Below are positions 53,707-63,645 of a DNA stretch of 64,000 nucleotides, piece by piece. Position 1 is the first letter of the stretch; every line of letters begins with the position of its first letter. The stretch is taken from the NCBI GenBank assembly GCA_029582165.1, contig CM055892.1, positions 3,629,347-3,693,346 on the forward strand. Direction: 5' to 3'. The translations under genes were made by a program, and so were the position numbers. The notes beneath the pieces were generated by a model. The model had not been told where the DNA came from and ran no database searches. It worked only from the letters and a program-made list of their open reading frames with translations. The stretch is from Portulaca oleracea (lineage: Eukaryota; Streptophyta; Magnoliopsida; Caryophyllales; Portulacaceae).

Positions 53707-54697
53707 TGATGGAGATTCACCTAGCCTTGGTCTCGCCTTTCGGAACCCTAGGTTCATGTAGGGTGATGGAGATCAGCCCTGCTCACCCAATAAAGAGGTC
53801 CAACGCATTCAACCGAACTTGAGGACAAACTTTTTGCAACAAGGGGAGAATGATGGAGATCCACTTAGCCTTGATCTCACCTTTGGGGACCCTAGTTCAT
53901 GGAGGGAACATGACGTCCAAGCAAGCTAAATGGGATCTAAGTCACGTGAAAGTTATCCACGGAAGTATATATGTCATGTGAAAGAGAAGTCCATAGAAGA
54001 GAAGTTATACTAGTAATATTTGCTTTTATCATTATTAGTAGTTATTTTCTTTATTAGTAGTTAAGTTTGTTATAGAAGTTGCTTTTTACTAATTAAGTTG
54101 TAAGGCATAATGCCAAGTAGTATTTAGTAGGTGGGACGTCACTTAGAAGGAGGGTAGACGTCAATAATAAGAGTCCTAGTGTTGGATGCCAATTTTTGTA
54201 GCTAATCCAATTAGGATTTGCAAAGCTAAATGGAATCCTAGATGGATTCATCCTTAGGCTGCTTAGGTGCCAAGTTTAATAGTCCTAGTACGACTGGGTC
54301 TTAGACTATTATTTAAGAAGGTTTGTAACGTCCATAGAGCACACACACTTCGAATTATGAATACCAAATCGAGCCATTCCTCATTTGAGAGTTTCCCTGT
54401 TTCCTTTTCTACTATTGTATTTTGAATTGGCTATTCAAGTGGTGAGGTAGATCTTGTTCCTATACCTAGAAGGTGTTTTTGTACCTAGGTAGAAAAGAAC
54501 AAGAAGCCCTAGGGATTCAACTTATGGTCTATTTGTATCATGTTCGATTACCTTGAACTATCCAAAGTATATATCTTTATTGAGATATCCTTACAAAACC
54601 CTAGGTTTTATCGTGAATCCTTCTCACACCTAGATTGGTTGCACATTATCTAGACGTGTAATTGATCAAACCCTAGCCTTGATTCGGTTATACATCA
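53707..54697 (+). repeat. H LTR 3
   Basis: 991 bp, same architecture as LTR 2 without the 39-bp insertion. ACGT motifs: tgacgtcc 53911, cacgtg 53943, gacgtcac 54135, gacgtca 54157. Weak TATA-like attatttaag near 54309. Confidence 0.82.
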
Positions 54698-55529
54698 AAA
54701 TTTGTATCAGAGCTTAGGTATCTCTCGGTGCACCCATAGTCCCCAACGGCCTGAACACATTCCAAACACAATACTTTTTATTCTCTCCCCAAAAGAACCT
54801 TAGCCATGTTACCCAACAAACCTTCCTCTTAAAAGAGTGACAAAATTTTGAAGGAGAAAAGGAGATGGCTTGGTATGAATTTAACTATAATTTTAGGAAG
54901 TCATGTGAACAACCCTTGGTTCATGAGGAGGAACATCAAGTTTAAGAGGAACCAAATATTAACCTTAATCTCCGTTTAGAAGTTTATGATGCTGCAGAAG
55001 TTGGTAAGGTCATTTTTGAGCCTTTTGAAGATCAATGTTTAAAAGATGACCCAGAGGATGATTTTACTCTCCCTCTAAGATTTAATGAAAGCTCCAATTG
55101 TTTTGATTAACCCTCCAATCTTTGAAGAGTATGATGACAAGGAAAACCTTGTGGAGTTAGAAGAACAACAAGAAGATCCAAGAGAGGCTATTGTTCAAAC
55201 TTAGAGTATAATCGAGAACAAAGCTTGTTCTTTGATTATTGAAGGAAACAGCCGACCCTATGGTGTAGCATAAAAATTGATGGATGAGTTAGAAGCGCCC
55301 AACATTCCCCATCCAACCCCATATAGCAACCTATAGGTTCATCAAAGCGAGGGCATTCAAGTGACCAGAAGATGTTTGGTGCAATTCCATATAGGTAACA
55401 TGTATCATGATTCAATCTGCTGTGAAATTACACCTTCATGCCCAACAAGAAGGAAAACACCTCTATGCTCATAAAGAGTCAATTCATCCTACCGAGTTTG
55501 AGGGCAAACCCTTTGCAACCAGAGGAGAA
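54698..55529 (+). pseudogene. H unit 3 internal region
   Basis: No captured DNA. Linker, then the usual TAA, then a protease-like stretch with several stops (near 55202 and 55270) and a deletion around 55430 that joins it to the PNKKENTSMLIKSQFI tail. Ends at the tract agaggagaa. Confidence 0.72.
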
Positions 55530-56469
55530 TGATGGAGATTCATCTAGCGTTGATCTCGCTTTTCGGAATCCTAGGTTAATGGAGGGTGATAGAGATCAAC
55601 CCCGCTCACCCAATAAGGAGGTCCAACGCATTTAACCGAGCTTGAGGAAAAACTCTTTCCAACCAGAGCAGAATGATGAAGATCCGCTTATCCTTGATCT
55701 CACCTTTCTCGACCCTAGTTCATGGAGGGTACATGACGTCCAAGCAAGCTAAATGGGATCAAAGTCACGTGAAAGTTCTCCACGGAAGTATACATATCAT
55801 GTGAAAGAGAAGTCCACAGAAGGGAAGTTATGTTAGTAGTATTTACTTTTTTCATTATTAGTAGTTATTTTCTTTATTAGTAGCTAAGTTTGTTATAGTA
55901 GATGCTTTTTATTAATTAAGTTGTAAGGCAGAATGCCAAGTAGTATTTAGTAGGTGGGACGTCACTTAGGAGGAGGGTAGACGTCAATAATAGGAGTCCT
56001 AGTCTTGGATGCCAATTTTTGTAGCTAATCCAATTAGGATTAGCAAAGCTAAATGGAATCCTAGATGGATTCATCCTTACGCTGCTTAGGTGCCAAGTTT
56101 AATAGTCATAGTAGGACTGGGTCTTAGACTAGTATTTAAGATGGTTTGTAACATCCATAGAGCACACACAGTTTGAATTATGAATACCAAATCGAGCCTT
56201 TCCTCATATGAGAGTTTCCCTCTTTCGTTTTCTACTATTGTATCTTGAATTGGCTATTAAAGTGGTGAGGTAGAGCTTGTTCTTATACGTAGAAGGCGTT
56301 TTTGTACCTAGGTAGAAAAAGAAGAAGAAGCTCTAGGGATTCAACTTATGGTGTATCTGTACCATGTTCGATTCCCTTGAACTATCCAAAGTATATATCT
56401 TTATTGAGATATCCTTACAAAACCCTAGGTTTTAACGTAAATCCTTCCCACACCTAGATTGGTTGCATG
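55530..56469 (+). repeat. H LTR 4, right end deleted
   Basis: Typical LTR up to ..cacacctagattggttgcat. The last ~60 bp of the LTR, the primer site and the leader are missing, and the sequence passes directly into gag (taactataattacag). Confidence 0.75.
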
Positions 56470-57138
56470 TTAACTATAATTACAGAATGTCACGTGAACA
56501 ACCCTTGGTTCATGAGGAGGAACATCAAGTTCAAGAGGAACCAGAGATTAATCTAAATCTCCCTCTAGAAGTTGATGATGTTGCAGAAGTTGGTAAGGTC
56601 TTTTTTGAGCGTTTTGAAGATCAATGTTTAAAAGTTGAGCAAGAGGACGATTTTACTCGCCCACCAAGATTTGATGAAAGCTCCAATTATTTTGATTAAC
56701 GTCCAATCTTTGATGAGTATGATGACGAGGAAAACCTTGTGGAGTTGGAAGAACAACAAGAAGATCCACGAGAGGCCATTGTTCAAAATTAGTGTATAAT
56801 CGAGAACAAAGCTTGTTCTTTGATTATTGAAGGAAACAGCCGGCCATATGGTGTAGCACAAACATTGGTGGACGAGTTAGAAGCGCCCAACATTCCCCAT
56901 CTAACCCCATATACCACCCTATGGGTTCATCAAAGCGAGGGCATTCAAGTGACCAGAAGATGTTTGGTGCAATGCCATATAGGTAACATGTATCATGATT
57001 AAATCTGCTATGAAATTATACCTCATGATGGATGAACCATACCTCATGATGAACGAACGAATACTTACACCTTCATGTCCAACAAGAACGAAACCACCTC
57101 TATGTTTGAGAGCAAACTCTTTGCAACCATTGGAGAAC
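56463..57138 (+). pseudogene. H unit 4 internal region
   Basis: Linker frame (56463-56699) ending in the conserved ..YFD-TAA, then a protease-like frame broken by TAG near 56790 and TAA at 57000. Its ATG-start ORF 56820-57002 is only part of it. The tail and tract are degraded (cattggagaacgatgg). Confidence 0.7.
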
Positions 57139-58140
57139 GATGGAGATGAGCCCCGCTCACCCAATAAGGAGGTCCAACGCATTTAACCGAGCTTGAGGAA
57201 AAACTCTTTCCAACCAGGGGAGAATGATGGAGATCCGCTTAGCCTTGGTCTCACCTTTCGGGACCCTAGTTCATGGAGGGTACATGACATCCAAGCAAGC
57301 TAAAGGGGAGCAAAGTCTCGTGAAAGTTATCCATGGAAGTAAACATGTCATGTGAAAGAGAAGTCCATAGAAGAGAAGTTACATTAGAAGTATTTGCTTT
57401 TTTCATTATTAGTTGCTAATTTCTTTATTAGTAGCTAAGTTTGTTATAGTAATTGCTTTTTATTAATTAAGTTGTAAGGCATAATGCCAAGTAGTATTTA
57501 GTAGGTGGGACGTCACTTAGGAGGAGGGTAGATGTCAATAATAGGAGTCCTAGTCTTGGATACTAATTTTTGTAGCTAATCCAATTAGGATTAGCAAAGC
57601 TAAATGGAATCCTAGATGGATTCATCCTTAGTCTGTTTAGGTGCCAAGTTTAATAGCCCTAGTAGAACTGGGTCTTAGACTAGTATTTAAGGAGGTTTGT
57701 AACGTCCATAGAGCACACACACATCGAATTATGAATACAAAATCGTGGCTTTCCTCATTTGAAAGTTTCCCTCTTTCCTTTTCTACTATTGTTTCTTGAA
57801 TTCGCTATTCAAAGTTGTGAGGTACAGCTTGTTCCTATACCGAGAAGGTGTTTTTGTGCCTAACTAGAAGAAGAAGAAGAAGCTCTAGGGATTCAACTTA
57901 TGGTGTCTCTGTATAATGTTCAATTCCTTTGAACTATCCAAAGTATATATGTTTATTGAGATATCCGTACAAAACCCCAAGTTTTAACGTTAATCCTTCC
58001 CACACCTAAATTGGTTGCACGTTAGCTTGTTCCTATACCTAAATTGGTTATACATCAAAATTTGTTATACATCAAAATTTGTTATACATCAAAATTGGTT
58101 GCACTTTAATCCTTCCCTCACCTAAATTGGTTATACATCA
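57139..58140 (+). repeat. H LTR 5 with multiplied right terminus
   Basis: The start is mutated (CGATGG in place of TGATGG). Near the right end the terminal phrase gttatacatcaaaattt recurs four times (58046-58150) before the primer site. Confidence 0.75.
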
Positions 58141-58248
58141 AAATTTGTATCAGAGCTTAGGTTTCTCTCGGTGAATCCGTAGTCCCCAACGACCTAAACA
58201 CATTCCAAACACAATCCTTTTTATTCCCTCCCCAAAAGAACCTTAGCC

Positions 58249-58359
58249 ATGTTGCCTAACAAACGTTCATCTCAAAAGAGTGATCAAATTCTGAAGGAGA
58301 AAAGGAGATTGAGGAGATTGAGACATGAATTTAAACTCCTTGAACTCACGGTGCTATAA
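58249..58359 (+). CDS. H unit 5, short basic N-terminal gag ORF (36 aa)
   Basis: ATG 109 bp after the LTR end. It encodes a lysine/arginine-rich, leucine-patterned peptide (KEKRRLRRLRHEFKLLEL), the kind of coiled coil found at the start of chromovirus gag. It ends in TAA and is in frame with the two following ORFs. The identical peptide is encoded in unit 6. Units 1-3 lack a ~57-bp segment here and lose the frame relation. Confidence 0.45.
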   Translation: MLPNKRSSQKSDQILKEKRRLRRLRHEFKLLELTVL

Positions 58360-58365
58360 TTTGAG

Positions 58366-58611
58366 ATGGCTTGGTATGTATTTAACTATAATTTCAGGAA
58401 GTCACATGAACAACCCTTAGTTCATAAGGAGGAACATCAAGTTCAAGAGGAACCAGAAATTAATCTTAATCTCCCTCTAAAAGTTGATGATGCTGCAGAA
58501 GGTTGTAAGGTAATTTTTCAGCCTTTTGAAGATCATTGTTTAAAAGATGAGCCAGAGGACGATTTTACTCTCCCACCAAGATTTGATGAAAGCTCCAATT
58601 GTTTTGATTAA
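58366..58611 (+). CDS. H unit 5, acidic linker ORF (81 aa)
   Basis: An acidic peptide (HQVQEEPEINLNLPLKVDD, then EDDFTLPPRFDESSNCFD) ending in a TAA present at the same point in every unit. No capsid or zinc knuckle, so most of gag is missing. The downstream protease-like ORF is in the same frame. Confidence 0.5.
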   Translation: MAWYVFNYNFRKSHEQPLVHKEEHQVQEEPEINLNLPLKVDDAAEGCKVIFQPFEDHCLKDEPEDDFTLPPRFDESSNCFD

Positions 58612-58650
58612 CCTCCAATTTTTGATGAGTATGATGACGAGGAAAACCTT

Positions 58651-59142
58651 GTGGAGTTAGAAGAACAACAAGAAGATCCAAGAGAGGCAATTGTTCAAAC
58701 TCAGTGTATAATCGAGAACAAAGCTTGTTCTTTGACTATTGAAGGAAACAGTCGACCATATAGTCTCGCACAAGCATTGGTGGACGAGTTAGAAGCGCCC
58801 AACATTCCCCATCCAACCCCATATACCAGTGTATGGGTTCATCGAAGCGAGGGCATTCAAGTGACTAGAAGATGGTTGGTGCAATTTCCTATAGGTAACT
58901 TGTATCATGATTCAATTTGCTGTGAAATTGTACCTCATAATGGACAAACAATACCTCATGATGGAGGAACAAATACTTACACCTTCATGCCCAACAAGAA
59001 GGAAACCACCTCTATGCTTATAAAGAGTCAATTCATCCAATCGAGTTTGAGGGCAAACCCTTTGCAACCAGGGGAGAATGATGGAGATTCACCTAGCCTT
59101 GGTCTCGCCTTTCGGAACCCTAGGTTCAAGGAGAGTCACTGA
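58651..59142 (+). CDS. H unit 5, degenerate protease-like ORF fused to pol tail (163 aa)
   Basis: Residues 15-85 align by eye with CRM protease: CIIENKACSLTIEGNSRPYSLAQ (family CSLIIDGGSCTNAAS), PHPTPYTSVWVHRSEGIQVTRR, VQFPIGNLYHDSICCEIVP and HDGGTNTYTF. The catalytic Asp-Gly-Gly is Glu-Gly-Asn. Residues 120-140 (MLIKSQFIQSSLRANPLQPGEND) equal the extreme pol C-terminus of B and C. RT, RNase H and integrase are cleanly missing between them. The frame passes through the purine tract into the LTR and stops at 59142. Confidence 0.65.
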   Translation: MELEEQQEDPREAIVQTQCIIENKACSLTIEGNSRPYSLAQALVDELEAPNIPHPTPYTSVWVHRSEGIQVTRRWLVQFPIGNLYHDSICCEIVPHNGQTIPHDGGTNTYTFMPNKKETTSMLIKSQFIQSSLRANPLQPGENDGDSPSLGLAFRNPRFKESH

Positions 59143-60424
59143 GATCAGCCCCGCTCACCCAATAAAGAGGTCCAACTCATTCAACCGAGCTTGAGGACAA
59201 ACACTTTGCAACTAGGGGAGAATGTTAGAGATCCGCATAGCCTTGATCTCAACTATGGGGACCTTAGTTCATGGAGGGTACATGACGTCCAAGCAAGCAA
59301 AAGGGGAGCAAAGTCACGTGAAACTTGTCCATGGAAGGATACATGTTATATGAAAGAGAATTCCATATAAGAGAAGTTATATTAGTAGTATTTGCTTTCT
59401 TCATTATTAGTAGTTATTTTCTTTATTATAGCTAAGTTTGTTATAGTAGATGCTTTTTATTAATCAAGTTGTAAGGCAGAATGCCAAGTAGTATTTAGTA
59501 GGTGGGACGTCACTTAGGAGGAGGTTAGACATCAATAATAGGAGTCCTAGTCTTGGATGCCAATTTTTGTAGCTAATCCAATTAGGATTAGCAAAGCTAA
59601 ATGGAATCCTAGATGGATTCATCCTTACGCTGCTTAGGTGCCAAGTTTAATAGTTCATGGAGGGTACATGACGTCCAAGCAAGCTAAATGGGATCAAAGT
59701 CACGTGAAAGTTATCCACGGAAGTATACATATCATGTGAAAGAGAAGTCGACAGAAGGGAAGTTATATTAGTAGTATTTGTTTTTTTCATTATTAGTAGT
59801 TATTTTCTTTATTAGCAGCTAAGTTTGTTATAGTAGTTGCTTTTTATTAATTAAGTTGTAAGACATAATGCGAAGTAGTATTTAGTAGGTGGCACGTCAC
59901 TTAGGAGGAGGGTAGACATCAATAATAGGAGTCCTAGTCTTGGATGCTGATTTTTGTAGCTAATCCTAGATGGATTCATCCCAAGGCTGCTTAGGTGCTA
60001 AGTTATGGTCTTAGTAGGACTGGGTCTTAGACTAGTATTTCAGGAGATTTGTAACGTCCATAGAGCACGCACACTTCGAATTATGAATACAAAATTGTGC
60101 CTTTCCTCATGTGAGAGTTTCTCTCATTCCTTTTCTACTATTGTATCTTGAATTGGCTATTCAAGTGGTGAGGTAGAGCTTGTTTTTATACCTAGAAGGT
60201 GTTTTTGTACCTAGGTAAAAAAGGATGAAGAAGCCCTAGGGATTCAACTTATGGTGTCTTTGTATCAAGTTCGATTCCCTTTAACTATTCAAATTTTATA
60301 TCTTAATTGATATATCCTTACAAAATCCTAGGTTTTAACGTGAATCTTTCCCACACCTAGATTGGTTTCACGTTATCTTGATGTGTAATTGATCAAACCC
60401 TAGCCCTGGTTCGGTTATACATCA
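59079..60424 (+). repeat. H LTR 6 with internal tandem duplication
   Basis: Enlarged to 1346 bp by a duplication of about 386 bp (59267-59652 and 59653 to about 60000, starting gttcatggagggtacatgac). This LTR and its unit are repeated at +2284. Confidence 0.82.
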
Positions 60425-60532
60425 AAATTTGTATCAAAGCTTAGGTTTCTCTCGGTGCACCCCTAGTCCCCAACGACTTAAACACATTCCAAACACACTC
60501 CTTTTTATTCCTTCCCCAAAAGAACTTTAGCC

Positions 60533-60643
60533 ATGTTGCCCAACAAACCTTCATCTCAAAAGAGTGATCAAATTCTGAAGGAGAAAAGGAGATTGAGGAG
60601 ATTGAGACATGAATTTAAACTCCTTGAACTCACGGTGCTATAA
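60533..60643 (+). CDS. H unit 6, short basic N-terminal gag ORF
   Basis: Copy of 58249-58359 at +2284, with the same stop. The start context differs slightly (upstream part not yet in the identical block). Confidence 0.42.
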   Translation: MLPNKPSSQKSDQILKEKRRLRRLRHEFKLLELTVL

Positions 60644-60649
60644 TTTGAG

Positions 60650-60895
60650 ATGGCTTGGTATGTATTTAACTATAATTTCAGGAAGTCACATGAACAACCC
60701 TTAGTTCATAAGGAGGAACATCAAGTTCAAGAGGAACCAGAAATTAATCTTAATCTCCCTCTAAAAGTTGATGATGCTGCAGAAGGTTGTAAGGTAATTT
60801 TTCAGCCTTTTGAAGATCATTGTTTAAAAGATGAGCCAGAGGACGATTTTACTCTCCCACCAAGATTTGATGAAAGCTCCAATTGTTTTGATTAA
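60650..60895 (+). CDS. H unit 6, acidic linker ORF
   Basis: Encodes the same 81 residues as 58366-58611. Confidence 0.5.
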   Translation: MAWYVFNYNFRKSHEQPLVHKEEHQVQEEPEINLNLPLKVDDAAEGCKVIFQPFEDHCLKDEPEDDFTLPPRFDESSNCFD

Positions 60896-60934
60896 CCTCC
60901 AATTTTTGATGAGTATGATGACGAGGAAAACCTT

Positions 60935-61426
60935 GTGGAGTTAGAAGAACAACAAGAAGATCCAAGAGAGGCAATTGTTCAAACTCAGTGTATAATCGAG
61001 AACAAAGCTTGTTCTTTGACTATTGAAGGAAACAGTCGACCATATAGTCTCGCACAAGCATTGGTGGACGAGTTAGAAGCGCCCAACATTCCCCATCCAA
61101 CCCCATATACCAGTGTATGGGTTCATCGAAGCGAGGGCATTCAAGTGACTAGAAGATGGTTGGTGCAATTTCCTATAGGTAACTTGTATCATGATTCAAT
61201 TTGCTGTGAAATTGTACCTCATAATGGACAAACAATACCTCATGATGGAGGAACAAATACTTACACCTTCATGCCCAACAAGAAGGAAACCACCTCTATG
61301 CTTATAAAGAGTCAATTCATCCAATCGAGTTTGAGGGCAAACCCTTTGCAACCAGGGGAGAATGATGGAGATTCACCTAGCCTTGGTCTCGCCTTTCGGA
61401 ACCCTAGGTTCAAGGAGAGTCACTGA
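60935..61426 (+). CDS. H unit 6, protease-like ORF
   Basis: Encodes the same 163 residues as 58651-59142, with no difference seen. Confidence 0.62.
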   Translation: MELEEQQEDPREAIVQTQCIIENKACSLTIEGNSRPYSLAQALVDELEAPNIPHPTPYTSVWVHRSEGIQVTRRWLVQFPIGNLYHDSICCEIVPHNGQTIPHDGGTNTYTFMPNKKETTSMLIKSQFIQSSLRANPLQPGENDGDSPSLGLAFRNPRFKESH

Positions 61427-62708
61427 GATCAGCCCCGCTCACCCAATAAAGAGGTCCAACTCATTCAACCGAGCTTGAGGACAAACACTTTGCAACTAGG
61501 GGAGAATGTTAGAGATCCGCATAGCCTTGATCTCAACTATGGGGACCTTAGTTCATGGAGGGTACATGACGTCCAAGCAAGCAAAAGGGGAGCAAAGTCA
61601 CGTGAAACTTGTCCATGGAAGGATACATGTTATATGAAAGAGAATTCCATATAAGAGAAGTTATATTAGTAGTATTTGCTTTCTTCATTATTAGTAGTTA
61701 TTTTCTTTATTATAGCTAAGTTTGTTATAGTAGATGCTTTTTATTAATCAAGTTGTAAGGCAGAATGCCAAGTAGTATTTAGTAGGTGGGACGTCACTTA
61801 GGAGGAGGTTAGACATCAATAATAGGAGTCCTAGTCTTGGATGCCAATTTTTGTAGCTAATCCAATTAGGATTAGCAAAGCTAAATGGAATCCTAGATGG
61901 ATTCATCCTTACGCTGCTTAGGTGCCAAGTTTAATAGTTCATGGAGGGTACATGACGTCCAAGCAAGCTAAATGGGATCAAAGTCACGTGAAAGTTATCC
62001 ACGGAAGTATACATATCATGTGAAAGAGAAGTCGACAGAAGGGAAGTTATATTAGTAGTATTTGTTTTTTTCATTATTAGTAGTTATTTTCTTTATTAGC
62101 AGCTAAGTTTGTTATAGTAGTTGCTTTTTATTAATTAAGTTGTAAGACATAATGCGAAGTAGTATTTAGTAGGTGGCACGTCACTTAGGAGGAGGGTAGA
62201 CATCAATAATAGGAGTCCTAGTCTTGGATGCTGATTTTTGTAGCTAATCCTAGATGGATTCATCCCAAGGCTGCTTAGGTGCTAAGTTATGGTCTTAGTA
62301 GGACTGGGTCTTAGACTAGTATTTCAGGAGATTTGTAACGTCCATAGAGCACGCACACTTCGAATTATGAATACAAAATTGTGCCTTTCCTCATGTGAGA
62401 GTTTCTCTCATTCCTTTTCTACTATTGTATCTTGAATTGGCTATTCAAGTGGTGAGGTAGAGCTTGTTTTTATACCTAGAAGGTGTTTTTGTACCTAGGT
62501 AAAAAAGGATGAAGAAGCCCTAGGGATTCAACTTATGGTGTCTTTGTATCAAGTTCGATTCCCTTTAACTATTCAAATTTTATATCTTAATTGATATATC
62601 CTTACAAAATCCTAGGTTTTAACGTGAATCTTTCCCACACCTAGATTGGTTTCACGTTATCTTGATGTGTAATTGATCAAACCCTAGCCCTGGTTCGGTT
62701 ATACATCA
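61363..62708 (+). repeat. H LTR 7 (copy of LTR 6)
   Basis: Same length and same internal duplication as 59079-60424. Confidence 0.82.
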
Positions 62709-63645
62709 AAATTTGTATCAAAGCTTAGGTTTCTCTCGGTGCACCCCTAGTCCCCAACGACTTAAACACATTCCAAACACACTCCTTTTTATTCCTTCCC
62801 CAAAAGAACCTTAGCCATGTTGCCCAACAAACCTTCATCTCAAAAGAGTGATCAAATTTTGAAGGAGAAAAGGAGATTGAGGAGATTGAGACATGAATTT
62901 AAACTCCTTGAACTCTTGGTGCTATAATTTGAGATAGCTTGGTATGTATTTAACTATAATTTCAGGTAGTCACATGAACAACCCTTGGTTCATAAGGAGG
63001 AACATCAAGTTCAAGAGGAACCAGAAATTAATCTTAATCTCTCTCTAGAAGTTGATGATGCTGCAGAAGGTTGTAAGGTCATTTTTAGCCTTTTCAAGAT
63101 CAATGTTTTAAAGATGAGCCAGAGGACGATTTTACTCTCCCACCAAGATTTGATGAAAGCTCCAATTGTTTTGATTAACCTCCAATCTTTGATGAGTATG
63201 ATGACAAGGAAAACCTTGTGGAGTTAGAAGAACAACAAGAAGATCCAAGAGAGGCAATTGTTCAAACTCAGTGTATAATCGAGAACAAAGCTTGTTCTTT
63301 GATTATTAAAGTAAACAGTTAGCCATATAGTCTAGGACAAGCATTGGTGGACGAGTTATAAGTGCCTAACATAACCCATCCAACCCCATATACCAGCCTA
63401 TGGGTTCATCGAAGCGAGGGCATTCAAGTGACCAGAAGATGTTTGGTGCAATTTCTTATAGGTAACATGTATCATGATTCAATCTGCTGTGAAATTATAC
63501 CTCATAATGGACGAACCATACCTCATGATGGACGAACAAATAGTTACACCTTCATGCCCAACAAGAAGGAAACCACCTCTATGCTTATAAAGAGTCAATT
63601 CATCCAACCAAGTTTGAGGGCAAACCCTTTGCAACCAGAGGAGAA
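62709..63645 (+). pseudogene. H unit 7 internal region
   Basis: Diverges from units 5 and 6. The linker ORF is shifted by an indel near 63090. The protease-like part has TAG near 63321 and TAA near 63360, then an open frame 63362-63709 with the family phrases (HPTPYTSLWVHRSEGIQVTRR, HDGRTNSYTF) and the pol tail (LRANPLQPEENDGD). Confidence 0.7.
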
